NCBI GenBank assembly: GCA_020216745.1
Contig: JAIWNQ010000060.1
Span: 1 to 10,000 of the forward strand
DNA length: 10,000 bases
Direction: 5' to 3'
DNA from: Candidatus Hydrogenedens sp.
GTDB taxonomy: Bacteria > Hydrogenedentota > Hydrogenedentia > Hydrogenedentales > Hydrogenedentaceae
Part shown: positions 1 to 6,956 of the stretch, one piece after another
Layout: the number at the start of each line of letters is the position of its first letter
Position numbering within the stretch: the stretch's first letter is position 1
The notes under the pieces: model-generated
Databases searched by the model: none
Seen by the model: the letters and a program-made list of their open reading frames with translations, nothing else
Told to the model about the DNA's origin: nothing
Position numbers and translations under genes: made by a program

Positions 1-580
1 TCTCATACATATCCTGAAATTGAGGAACAACAAAATTCGTTAACAATAATAGAACTGCCAAACATGCTATTACTAACACAATTGGATAAAATAATGCCCC
101 CCTCACTTTTCGACGTAATAAATCTCTTCGTTGTCGGTAATCCACAAGCCTCTGTAATACAGTAGTTAATGTTCCGCTTGCCTCACTTGCTTTTATTAAG
201 TTTACAAATACCGTATCAAAATAACGAGGATGCCTATCAAACGCCTGCCATAAAGGATTCCCTTCCTCTACATACATTGCCATATCATTTATCAATCCAC
301 GAATAGCTTCAGTTTGACCACGTTGGGCTAATGTCTTTAATGATTTTAGCAATGGTGTCCCTGATTCTAAAAGCATAATCAATTGACGCAAAAAATCCGT
401 AATTTCTTGATATTTAACTGTTCCTCTTCGCAAAAAGGAAAAACTACTCAATGAAGAAGCACCTATCACAGATTCACGGGAAACAATTTCTTCTTCTTTT
501 ACAATTTGTGAAAGGCTCTGCACTTTTCCTTTGCCAGATTTACGAACCTTTTTAATTCCTTCACTGTTCTTCTCAGCCAT
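1..580 (-). CDS. gspF: Type II secretion / type IV pilus inner-membrane platform protein, GspF/PilC family (3' end cut by window edge)
   Basis: Inner-membrane platform protein that couples the secretion or pilus ATPase to pseudopilus assembly. The frame is open from the ATG at 580 to base 1, giving 193 codons, about half of the usual ~400-residue family length. Residues ~57-190 fit the first T2SSF repeat: an FLRQL..LLESGTPLLKSL helix, then a helix ending ASEASGTL, then an R/K-rich stretch. The first transmembrane segment is at ~165-187 and starts with the typical FYPIVL. A strong AAAGGAG (588-594) sits 7 nt upstream and supports this start. The first ~55 residues are rich in Lys, Ser and Glu and lack the usual F-Y-x-A-x-D-x-G opening of GspF/PilC, so the N-terminal part is atypical. 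The gene follows gspK by 40 bp on the same strand, so one operon is likely. PilC is an alternative name, but the adjacent gspI, J and K favour GspF. Confidence 0.9.
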   Translation of the reverse strand, partial: MAEKNSEGIKKVRKSGKGKVQSLSQIVKEEEIVSRESVIGASSLSSFSFLRRGTVKYQEITDFLRQLIMLLESGTPLLKSLKTLAQRGQTEAIRGLINDMAMYVEEGNPLWQAFDRHPRYFDTVFVNLIKASEASGTLTTVLQRLVDYRQRRDLLRRKVRGALFYPIVLVIACLAVLLLLTNFVVPQFQDMYE

Positions 581-587
581 TGCTGTT

Positions 588-594
588 CTCCTTT
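588..594 (-). promoter_or_regulatory. Ribosome binding site of the gspF-like gene
   Basis: AAAGGAG on the minus strand, 7 nt before the ATG at 580. It is strong and well spaced and fixes the start of an edge-truncated gene. It is the only clear Shine-Dalgarno sequence in the secretion cluster; the upstream genes rely on stop/start overlaps. Confidence 0.75.
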
Positions 595-620
595 ATAGAT
601 ATATTATGTATTTTCCATCA

Positions 621-1610
621 CTACTTTTTTTCAGTCGGGATTCTTTTGCTCCATACGATTTTAGGAACATCTTCTATGAAAACAACTCCTGTCTCATGAG
701 ATGAATACACTTTATTATATTTTTTCCCTGAAACAACTCTACTTAACTCCGCCGTAACAACAATTCTAAAACTTGACGATGTATCAGTAAAAGGAAATGG
801 AAAACCTGCAGTAGCATCTTCAACCTTAAAATTAAATGTATTGGGGTATTTCCCCAAAACTGTTATTACATCGTTAACAGTATGAAATGGCTTTGCACTA
901 ACAATCTTTTGTGCTTCTTCCAAATTAATATTAAACCAAGCCATTAATACCTCCACTGGAGCAATGTTAATATTTAAATAGGATTGCGGTCTTTCAGGGT
1001 CTCCAGCATTCCATGACGACAAATATTGAAAAGAATTAACATCCACTTGATTCTTGTTCAACCAACCCCGACTAAACAATTCATCTACCAAATAAATCCA
1101 TCTGCCTTTATCTGAGACATTAGTTTGAGCATTTAAATTAGAGACGATCTGACGTGCCGAAGCACCATCTATTTTTAATATTTTTTGTAGAACACTTGCA
1201 GGACTACAGTTGATATTAACCTTACCACTCTCATCATAAATATGAATTAAAACATTTACCTTAACTGTATCAGACGGCTCCAATGGTAAATTATCATTAA
1301 CGTTCCATACCTGTTTATAGTAGGGATACTCGTATTGAAGAGGACATTTACTCAACAACTCAGGAACGCTATTCGTTTGTCTTGCCTTATTTAACTCTGC
1401 TAATGCAGTATTTAATCCAGCCTTAGCATAATTATTCGCTTTTAATTCATCTATAAGTATAACTGCCCTCCTTAATTCTGTCTCATTGTCACGAACATAA
1501 TACATCCCAAGTAATGCAAAAACTCCAAGCACAGATATAGCAATCATTAACGCCACACCTGCATTCCTTAAGGAACTCGATTTAATATGTCTAATAAAAT
1601 GTTCTCTCAT
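621..1610 (-). CDS. gspK: Type II secretion minor pseudopilin GspK
   Basis: Minor pseudopilin at the tip of the type II pseudopilus, which with GspI and GspJ starts pseudopilus assembly. It is 329 residues when started at the ATG at 1610. The N-terminus is a basic leader ending in Gly18, followed by a hydrophobic helix at ~19-38 beginning VALMIAIS. Position +5 is not Glu, as known for GspK/XcpX. The large periplasmic domain contains DESGKVNINCSP (126-137) and YLNINIAPVEVL (211-222). These are the two 'NIN-P' helix-hairpin segments of the T2SSK family, and the length fits (300-330). An in-frame ATG at 1658 would add 16 residues, but I chose 1610 because it overlaps the gspJ stop as ATGA, the same junction style seen between gspI and gspJ, and gives a leader of normal length. 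Translation is probably coupled to gspJ. Confidence 0.88.
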   Translation of the reverse strand: MREHFIRHIKSSSLRNAGVALMIAISVLGVFALLGMYYVRDNETELRRAVILIDELKANNYAKAGLNTALAELNKARQTNSVPELLSKCPLQYEYPYYKQVWNVNDNLPLEPSDTVKVNVLIHIYDESGKVNINCSPASVLQKILKIDGASARQIVSNLNAQTNVSDKGRWIYLVDELFSRGWLNKNQVDVNSFQYLSSWNAGDPERPQSYLNINIAPVEVLMAWFNINLEEAQKIVSAKPFHTVNDVITVLGKYPNTFNFKVEDATAGFPFPFTDTSSSFRIVVTAELSRVVSGKKYNKVYSSHETGVVFIEDVPKIVWSKRIPTEKK

Positions 1611-2230
1611 AACATATTTCCTAACCAAAAAGTACATTCCCGAACCATCTGTTCCCATAACCTGTTCTCATCTGCAAAAATAAAACTCATTTTTACTGCT
1701 TTTGGATACACCTCTTTTTCCCAACTATCTACCCAATTTTCCCCATCATAATAATGCACCCGCATCCCAAGTACCCCAGAAATCAATATTTCTCTCGCTC
1801 CGTTCGGATGCTTCTCATTAAGAGAACCCACCACTCGCACAAGAGATGGAACCCCTCCTAACGTTCTATCAATGTAATAAAATACCCTGACCACCGAGTC
1901 ATTTCCCTCACTTTTTGCGAAAATAATAGGGAAAGAAATAAGGTCATCATCTAAGGGAACTGACTGATAACGTTTCTGCTCTTCTATACGACGAACCCCG
2001 AACATCGCACCTCCTGTAAAGGTAGATGATGCAATTTGGTCAAAATCTTCTTGTAGACGATGACTTAACTGTAAAAAATGGAGATTTAATTTCTGCTTTA
2101 TTTCAGAGACTCTTCGGTATTCCATAATTCGTGTAAAGATAACAATCCCAATTGTTGAAAGGACAGCCAAAACAGCCAGTACTGTTATAATCTCGATTAA
2201 CGAAAAACCTCTAAATCTATTCAATCTCAC
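1607..2230 (-). CDS. gspJ: Type II secretion minor pseudopilin GspJ
   Basis: Minor pseudopilin that joins GspI and GspK in the pseudopilus tip. It has 207 residues, normal for the family. Residues 1-8 are a short basic leader ending in Gly8. The prepilin-peptidase site is G|FSLIE, with Glu at mature +5, followed by a hydrophobic helix to ~residue 33. The C-terminal half carries the GspJ signature: ILISGVLGMRVHYYDG (148-163), then WVDSW (166-170) and PKAVK (176-180). The start codon is GTG, overlapping the gspI stop by 4 bp (GTGA); its own stop overlaps the gspK start as ATGA. This indicates translational coupling along the operon. A type IV pilus minor pilin (PilW-like) is possible, but the C-terminal motif and the gspK neighbour favour GspJ. 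Confidence 0.88.
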   Translation of the reverse strand: MRLNRFRGFSLIEIITVLAVLAVLSTIGIVIFTRIMEYRRVSEIKQKLNLHFLQLSHRLQEDFDQIASSTFTGGAMFGVRRIEEQKRYQSVPLDDDLISFPIIFAKSEGNDSVVRVFYYIDRTLGGVPSLVRVVGSLNEKHPNGAREILISGVLGMRVHYYDGENWVDSWEKEVYPKAVKMSFIFADENRLWEQMVRECTFWLGNML

Positions 2231-2805
2231 GTCTTATTACTCCTAATTATCGTATCCACCTGAAATCGTGGCACTATTGAAGTCTCTGTATAATATCTCG
2301 TCCTTCCCCCTTCTTTATAAATAACTATAACAATCACTTCATAACAATTCTCATTACTATTTGATATTTTTCCATAGGCTTTCCAACGAAATTTTTGATT
2401 TGCATTTTTATATTTTCGAAAACTTGCCCAATCAGGTGGTGTAATTTTAGGCTCTTCAACAGGATTCCCTGATTTTGGTTCTTCATTAGATGTTAATATA
2501 GGAAAATAACCTCCTTCTTTTCCCGCCTCAGAGATTTTCCACAAAAAACACTGTGGATTATTTATTAAATAATATAGTTTGTCTTGTGCAATGCTATTCG
2601 CCAATATTATATTCTGTGACCGTTGAGATAAATTTAAACTTATGGAGAACATTTGCACCAGCCCTGTTATCGCAACACTAACCACAGCCAATGCAACAAT
2701 TAGTTCTATCAGAGAAAAACCATACAAACACTTAGAAAAAAATGGTATACTTTTATCACAGAAGTTTTTCTTAGTATAAAAACCAAATCTCATATTAAAT
2801 CTCAT
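2227..2805 (-). CDS. gspI: Type II secretion minor pseudopilin GspI (start uncertain)
   Basis: Minor pseudopilin, first gene of the visible secretion cluster. The prepilin site is G29|FSLIE with Glu at mature +5, then a hydrophobic helix to ~residue 52, then ANSIAQDKL (69-77), which matches the GspI/PilV 'A..iAe.kLe.L' segment. The mature part is ~163 residues, somewhat longer than the usual 110-130, with extra residues in a Pro/Glu/Lys-rich stretch around 100-125. The leader is unusually long (29 residues from the ATG at 2805, 25 from the ATG at 2793). Neither start has a visible Shine-Dalgarno sequence, so a later non-ATG start, such as the TTG giving LYGFSLIE, cannot be excluded. The stop overlaps gspJ by 4 bp. 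The gene lies divergent from the LarA-like gene. Confidence 0.82.
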   Translation of the reverse strand: MRFNMRFGFYTKKNFCDKSIPFFSKCLYGFSLIELIVALAVVSVAITGLVQMFSISLNLSQRSQNIILANSIAQDKLYYLINNPQCFLWKISEAGKEGGYFPILTSNEEPKSGNPVEEPKITPPDWASFRKYKNANQKFRWKAYGKISNSNENCYEVIVIVIYKEGGRTRYYTETSIVPRFQVDTIIRSNKT

Positions 2806-2869
2806 TTACAAACACTATGTTGTTTTTATATATTTTTATACATAAAAATATCAATAGTCAAATAAAATT
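2806..2869. promoter_or_regulatory. Divergent promoter region between the gspI cluster and the LarA-like gene
   Basis: 64 bp, almost entirely A/T. For the minus strand, TTGACT (2856-2861) lies 17 bp from TAAAAA (2833-2838) or 15 bp from TATAAA (2835-2840). For the plus strand, TTGTTT (2820-2825) lies 17 bp from TAAAAA (2843-2848). The boxes of the two directions interleave, so transcription in one direction could interfere with the other. Hexamer matches are easily found in such AT-rich DNA, so the exact boxes are tentative. The case that promoters must lie here is positional: both genes begin here and diverge. Confidence 0.45.
2831..2850. repeat. Perfect 9-bp inverted repeat, candidate operator
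   Basis: TATTTTTAT (2831-2839) and ATAAAAATA (2842-2850) are exact reverse complements separated by two bases. The 20 bp element overlaps the candidate -10 and spacer sequences of both divergent promoters, where a dimeric regulator would control both genes. It contains only A/T within the arms, so chance is a real alternative. No U-tract follows it, so it is not a terminator. Confidence 0.4.
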
Positions 2870-4180
2870 ATGACAAAAAACACAAACTCAAAAATAATCA
2901 ATATTAATATACAATATCTAAACCAGTTTTACAAAATATCTTTGCCTCAACAAGGATATATCGGTACTTATAATTTATCACTTCCTCAAGCAGAAAAAAA
3001 TATATGCAAAATATTCAACGATGTTATCCAAAATCCTATCGGAAATATAGAGAATATAAAACACAAAAACCTTTCTAATAAAAAGATATCTATAGTGATT
3101 TCTGACACGTTCCGATATACAGGGGTTGAACAGTTTTTGTCTTTATTATTAGAGATATTATTTTCCTCTGGATGTCAATCAAAAAACATTCAATTTTTAG
3201 TATCAGCAGGTTCTCATCGTCCTCCCACAGAAAGTGAATTATCAAAAATAGTAACAGAGGAGATATTTAATCAATTTAAACAGCAAATTATCATTCCTGA
3301 CCCTTCTGACTTGAAACAATACCAACATTTAGGAAAAACAACAAGAGGCACACCTGTCTATGTCCATCAAGAAGTAATGTCGAGTGATTACCTCATACTT
3401 ACAGGAACAATTCTGTTTCACTATTTTGCAGGATTTGGAGGAGGTAGAAAATCAATTGTACCAGGTCTATCTGCATTGCCCACGATACAACACAACCATG
3501 CATTAAGTATCCACCCAGAAAGATGTGAAATCCACCCACAGGTAAAGATAGGCGTAATGGAAGGGAATCCCGTTGCAGAAGACCTCATAGAAGCAACTTT
3601 TATGACGCAAAAAGAATACCTCATCATAAATACAGTATTATCACCCCAAAAAAACATCATAAAAATATTCTGTGGAGATTTGATTCACGCTCATGAAACA
3701 GGTGCAAACTTTGCCAAGCATATTTATTCTATAAATATCCCACAACAAGCAGATATAGTAATTGCTTCCGCAGGTGATGCCAAAAACTTTCTCCAAAGCC
3801 ATAAGGCACTGGTAAATGCATGGCAAGCACGGAAACAACCTCACGGGAAAATAATCTTCATTGCCCCATGCCCGGAAGGACTTGGTGGACACAAATTCAA
3901 AGAATGGCTTGAAATAGGAGATACAAACAAGCTGTTATCTACATTACGAAAAAATGGTGAGGTCAATGGCCAAACTATTATCTCAACACTTGAAAAGTCA
4001 CAACACACCTATTTCCTTACAGAATTACCCGAATCAACTGTATTACTTATGGGAGGAAGAAAAATCAGCACCCTCGAAGAAGGCTTTAATCTTGCATGGG
4101 AGGAATTAAAAAAACAAGGGATAAAAGAACCAACCTGGATGTTTCTACCAGATTCCGCATATTCTGTCCCAATAATATAA
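2870..4180 (+). CDS. LarA-family nickel-pincer-nucleotide-dependent racemase/epimerase-like protein
   Basis: Member of the lactate racemase (LarA, DUF2088) superfamily, whose members move a hydride on 2-hydroxy acids using a nickel-pincer nucleotide. The 436 residues match the family length (~420-430). Visible motifs are SDTFR (78-82; Asp79 and Arg82 correspond to the D..R cofactor/substrate pair), SAGSHRPPT (112-120; His116, proposed catalytic base), FHYFAGFGGGRKS (183-195) with His184 (second base) and Lys194 (covalent cofactor attachment), and His210 (nickel ligand). The His184-Lys194-His210 spacings of 10 and 16 equal those of Lactobacillus LarA His174-Lys184-His200, as I recall them. Substrate cannot be told from the sequence, so I do not assign the symbol larA. 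No larB, larC or larE lies in this window. There is no clear Shine-Dalgarno sequence before the ATG. The gene is divergent from gspI and convergent with argS. Confidence 0.87.
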   Translation: MTKNTNSKIININIQYLNQFYKISLPQQGYIGTYNLSLPQAEKNICKIFNDVIQNPIGNIENIKHKNLSNKKISIVISDTFRYTGVEQFLSLLLEILFSSGCQSKNIQFLVSAGSHRPPTESELSKIVTEEIFNQFKQQIIIPDPSDLKQYQHLGKTTRGTPVYVHQEVMSSDYLILTGTILFHYFAGFGGGRKSIVPGLSALPTIQHNHALSIHPERCEIHPQVKIGVMEGNPVAEDLIEATFMTQKEYLIINTVLSPQKNIIKIFCGDLIHAHETGANFAKHIYSINIPQQADIVIASAGDAKNFLQSHKALVNAWQARKQPHGKIIFIAPCPEGLGGHKFKEWLEIGDTNKLLSTLRKNGEVNGQTIISTLEKSQHTYFLTELPESTVLLMGGRKISTLEEGFNLAWEELKKQGIKEPTWMFLPDSAYSVPII

Positions 4181-4192
4181 ACAGTATCATTA

Positions 4193-5893
4193 CTACATAC
4201 GATCAGGGACAGGAATACCCAAAAGCGATAATGCATTCTCCATCACTTGTAATGTCGCCCAACAAATTTGCACCCGCATATTTATAACATCATCATTCTC
4301 AGCAAACAATACAGGACAGGCATGATAAAACGACGTAAAAACATGAGCCAAATTTAGAGCATACCCAGCAATAATAGCTGGATTATATTGTTTTATACTA
4401 CTTAAAACAATGCTGGGAAATTCAGAGATACTTCGCAATAAAAGCCATTCTTCATCTTTTTGTAGCGGTAAATTTTCAGGTAAATCATAAGGAATTGGCT
4501 TACCATATTTCCTAAGTATCGATTTTATCCGTGCACAACTGTATTGCAAATAAGGTCCCGTATCACCTTCGAATGATAGAGCACTGTCCATATCGAAGAT
4601 AACATTTTTAGAAGGCGTTACTCGAAGAACAGAAAAACGTATCGCAGACACAGCGACCTTCTCCGCTATCTCTTGCTGTTCCTCCTCCGAAAGTTCCTTA
4701 CATTGTTCCCGAACCCGCTCCAACGCTAATGACGATGCATTATCTAAAAAATCAGAGAGCAATACTACATTTCCCTGACGGGTTGACATCTTTCCTTCTT
4801 TTAATAAAATATAAGAATAAAAAATAGGCTCGGGTATCCTATAACCTGCACTCCTCAAAATCAACCCTATTTGTTGAAAATATAATTTATGGTCTTCTCC
4901 CAATACAATCAAATTCTCATCGGTTCCCCTATGCCCTTTATAAATCGTATATGCCAAATCACGATAGCCATACATAGAGCTCCCATTTGCTCGACGCAAA
5001 ACGAAATATCGTCCCTCCTCCTGAGTAAATCCCAACTGTGCCAAATCCACGGTTAAACGATTTTCTTCATCTATAAATAATGCTCCTTTCTCTTTCAGAA
5101 TCTCAAGGACTTTGTTTAACTCTTCTGATTCGATAAAATCGGATTCTCTATCAAAATAGTCATATTCAATACCCAATCGTTTCAATACTTGCAATTGTCC
5201 TCTCAGACACAATTCAGTTACACGAACAAATTTTTTCCTGACCTCCTCATCCCCTTGCTCCATAAGAGCCAATAACTCATAGCCCTTATTGGCAAATTCA
5301 GGTTCATTTTCAGCCCTCTGGTTAGCCTGAACATACGCATCAAGAATACCATTAAAATCAAGCTTCTCCAACTCATCGGCGATTAAAACTAACAGCCCTA
5401 TCTGCCGACCCATATCATTCACATAATAATGCACCTCAGTCTCATAACCCTCAAAACGAAATAATCGAGACAAACAATCTCCTAACATGGCATTTCTTGC
5501 CCTACCCACATGAGGACTCGCATTCGGATTAATACTTGTATGCTCAATAAGTGCTTTCTTTCCAAATCCTGAACTCAATGACCCATACTTATCCCTTTTG
5601 GAGAATACGTCTTCAACGATTTTTACTGAACAATATCCTCGGTCAAGAAACAAATTCAGATACCCACCCTTCTGTTCTACCTTTGTAACCCATGGTTTTA
5701 TCTCCAAAAGAGGCAAACAGACTTCTACTATAACTGGTAATGAAATGTTTAACTTTTTAGACAAAGCAAACAGTGGAACAGCGACATCACCCATCTTAAT
5801 GTCTGGTGGCGTAGCAATAAGAATATCATCGCTACCCAAACCTGGAAATGTTTCAATAATACGCCGTCTAATCTCATCTGTTAAGCCAAACAC
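4193..5893 (-). CDS. argS: Arginyl-tRNA synthetase (class I)
   Basis: Charges tRNA-Arg with arginine in the cytoplasm. It has 566 residues, typical for ArgS. Order: N-terminal Add1-like tRNA-binding domain with PPDIKMGDVAVPLF (29-42); Rossmann catalytic domain with the HIGH-type motif in INPNASPHVGRARN (121-134), YYVNDMGRQIG (156-166) and KMSTR (368-372); C-terminal anticodon-binding DALR domain from GDTGPYLQYSCARI (443-456) to the usual RM ending. The PHVGRARN plus VNDMGRQ combination resembles the archaeal-type ArgS rather than the HVGHLRS form common in bacteria (from memory, not aligned). The start is GTG at 5893, with GGAG (5905-5908) 11 nt upstream, a slightly long spacing; no alternative in-frame start lies close by. 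The stop faces the LarA-like gene with 12 bp between stop codons and no visible terminator hairpin. Confidence 0.97.
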   Translation of the reverse strand: MFGLTDEIRRRIIETFPGLGSDDILIATPPDIKMGDVAVPLFALSKKLNISLPVIVEVCLPLLEIKPWVTKVEQKGGYLNLFLDRGYCSVKIVEDVFSKRDKYGSLSSGFGKKALIEHTSINPNASPHVGRARNAMLGDCLSRLFRFEGYETEVHYYVNDMGRQIGLLVLIADELEKLDFNGILDAYVQANQRAENEPEFANKGYELLALMEQGDEEVRKKFVRVTELCLRGQLQVLKRLGIEYDYFDRESDFIESEELNKVLEILKEKGALFIDEENRLTVDLAQLGFTQEEGRYFVLRRANGSSMYGYRDLAYTIYKGHRGTDENLIVLGEDHKLYFQQIGLILRSAGYRIPEPIFYSYILLKEGKMSTRQGNVVLLSDFLDNASSLALERVREQCKELSEEEQQEIAEKVAVSAIRFSVLRVTPSKNVIFDMDSALSFEGDTGPYLQYSCARIKSILRKYGKPIPYDLPENLPLQKDEEWLLLRSISEFPSIVLSSIKQYNPAIIAGYALNLAHVFTSFYHACPVLFAENDDVINMRVQICWATLQVMENALSLLGIPVPDRM

Positions 5894-5959
5894 AAAAAGA
5901 AAATCTCCTCTCTTAATTTACCTTACCAAAATTGAATACGAACAAACACCTTCTCCGCC

Positions 5960-5986
5960 ACCATAAAAATTTTTAACTCTTGTCAA
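5960..5986 (-). promoter_or_regulatory. Candidate promoter of argS
   Basis: On the minus strand a perfect TTGACA (5981-5986) is followed after 15 bp by TATGGT (5960-5965), ahead of the GTG at 5893. The 115 bp between the isomerase gene and argS otherwise holds no gene, tRNA or strong hairpin. The 15 bp spacer is shorter than the 17 bp optimum, so this is tentative. A leader of ~55-60 nt would result, too short for a typical T-box. Confidence 0.4.
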
Positions 5987-6008
5987 GTATTTATATCTCT
6001 AATAACAA

Positions 6009-6896
6009 CTAAATACCTTCGAGACATTTCAATGTTGCTCTTAACGTATCTTCGTAATTATCAGTAGAATGACCACATTCTAAAGCAACAAAACCTTTAT
6101 AATCCGTACCCGCAATAGCTTTAAATATATTGTGATAATTCAATTCTCCTGTTCCAGGTTCTTTCCGTCCTGGATTGTCTGCCACATGGAAATGGCCTAT
6201 CCTACTTATATTCTCTGTTAAATTTCGTATCACATTTCCTTCAGTAATCTGTTGATGATAAATATCGAACAACATCAAAACATGTGGGCTATTCACCTCT
6301 TTTAATATCTCCATCGTATCATCAGTTCTACACAAAAAGTATCCATGATGGTCAACTAATGGATTTAACGCTTCAACGACAATATAAACCTGATTATCCT
6401 CTGCAATAGGTGCTAAACGCTTTAAACACGTAATAACATTCTCCTTTTGTACTTCCCGAGATACATCGGTTCTCTCATTTCCAGTAAGCCCTATTAAGCG
6501 CTTGCAATTTAATTGCTTCGCCACTTCAATCCGTTCTCTAAATTGTTTTTCAAGTCGGTCATGGTCCGTCTCATCAACCATTTGTCTCGGAGCAATAGCA
6601 CCAACACCTACAATACAACTTAATTCCAACCCGAGCGAATCTGCTTTGTTTCGTATAGACTTAAAATCACCTTTCGGATGCAACCACTCATAGGCTGGTA
6701 AACCCCAAGCAGATACCGCTTCTAATTTATCTTCAGGCTTCTTACCAGGAAACCAATCCAGAGGTGCACTCATTCTCAACTTAACGTTGGAAAAAGGCTT
6801 ATCTTCTGGTAACGCAGAATATGACTTTCTACCAGCCAAAAAAACACCACCAGCAATAGCACTGGCACAAGTAACAAAGAAATTCCTTCTTTTCAT
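6009..6896 (-). CDS. Tat-exported hydroxypyruvate isomerase-like TIM-barrel protein (sugar phosphate isomerase/epimerase family)
   Basis: A 295-residue AP-endonuclease-2-type TIM barrel closest in motif to hydroxypyruvate isomerase (hydroxypyruvate to tartronate semialdehyde). The N-terminus MKRRNFFVTCASAIAGG is a twin-arginine signal (RR-x-F-F then a hydrophobic stretch), with a likely cleavage near SYSA (26-29). The metal/catalytic set is Glu175 (VVEALNP), Asp211 and His214 (LFDIYH), His237 and the Hyi hallmark ADNPGRKEPGTGELNY (239-254), and Glu273 (ALECGHS). The Glu175-to-Glu273 distance of 98 equals that of E. coli Hyi Glu142-Glu240, as I recall it. The start at 6896 is chosen over the upstream ATG at 6935 because AAGGAG sits 7 nt before it and because it places the RR motif at the N-terminus. 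Export is odd for a central-metabolism isomerase; the true substrate may be another ketose or sugar acid. Confidence 0.85.
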   Translation of the reverse strand: MKRRNFFVTCASAIAGGVFLAGRKSYSALPEDKPFSNVKLRMSAPLDWFPGKKPEDKLEAVSAWGLPAYEWLHPKGDFKSIRNKADSLGLELSCIVGVGAIAPRQMVDETDHDRLEKQFRERIEVAKQLNCKRLIGLTGNERTDVSREVQKENVITCLKRLAPIAEDNQVYIVVEALNPLVDHHGYFLCRTDDTMEILKEVNSPHVLMLFDIYHQQITEGNVIRNLTENISRIGHFHVADNPGRKEPGTGELNYHNIFKAIAGTDYKGFVALECGHSTDNYEDTLRATLKCLEGI

Positions 6897-6903
6897 CTTT
6901 ATT

Positions 6904-6909
6904 CTCCTT
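6904..6909 (-). promoter_or_regulatory. Ribosome binding site fixing the start of the Tat isomerase
   Basis: AAGGAG on the minus strand, 7 nt before the ATG at 6896. It decides between this ATG and the in-frame ATG at 6935, which has no such sequence and would bury the twin-arginine motif 13 residues in. Confidence 0.75.
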
Positions 6910-6956
6910 ACATTAACTTTATATTTTGTTTTCACAATAAATACAAATTTTCCCGC

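Noticed and set aside
1611..1658. Longer GspK form starting at the ATG at 1658
   Set aside because: It would overlap gspJ by 52 bp and give a 34-residue leader; the ATG at 1610 forms the ATGA overlap typical of this operon.
3421..3892. Two minus-strand open frames opposite the LarA-like gene
   Set aside because: They lie wholly within a well-supported plus-strand gene with intact family motifs, and their translations show no domain, RBS or codon pattern of their own.
4181..4192. Possible bidirectional terminator between the LarA-like gene and argS
   Set aside because: Only 12 bp separate the stops, and I see no GC-rich hairpin or T-run in or beside it; termination must occur inside a coding end or by another route.
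5598..5966. Plus-strand open frame of 122 codons overlapping the start of argS
   Set aside because: It lies mostly antisense to the conserved argS N-terminal domain and its upstream promoter; the translation is low-complexity and unlike any protein I know.
5894..6008. Possible T-box or other riboswitch leader upstream of argS
   Set aside because: The space is 115 bp and the leader from the candidate promoter would be ~55-60 nt, too short for a T-box, and no conserved T-box sequence is visible.
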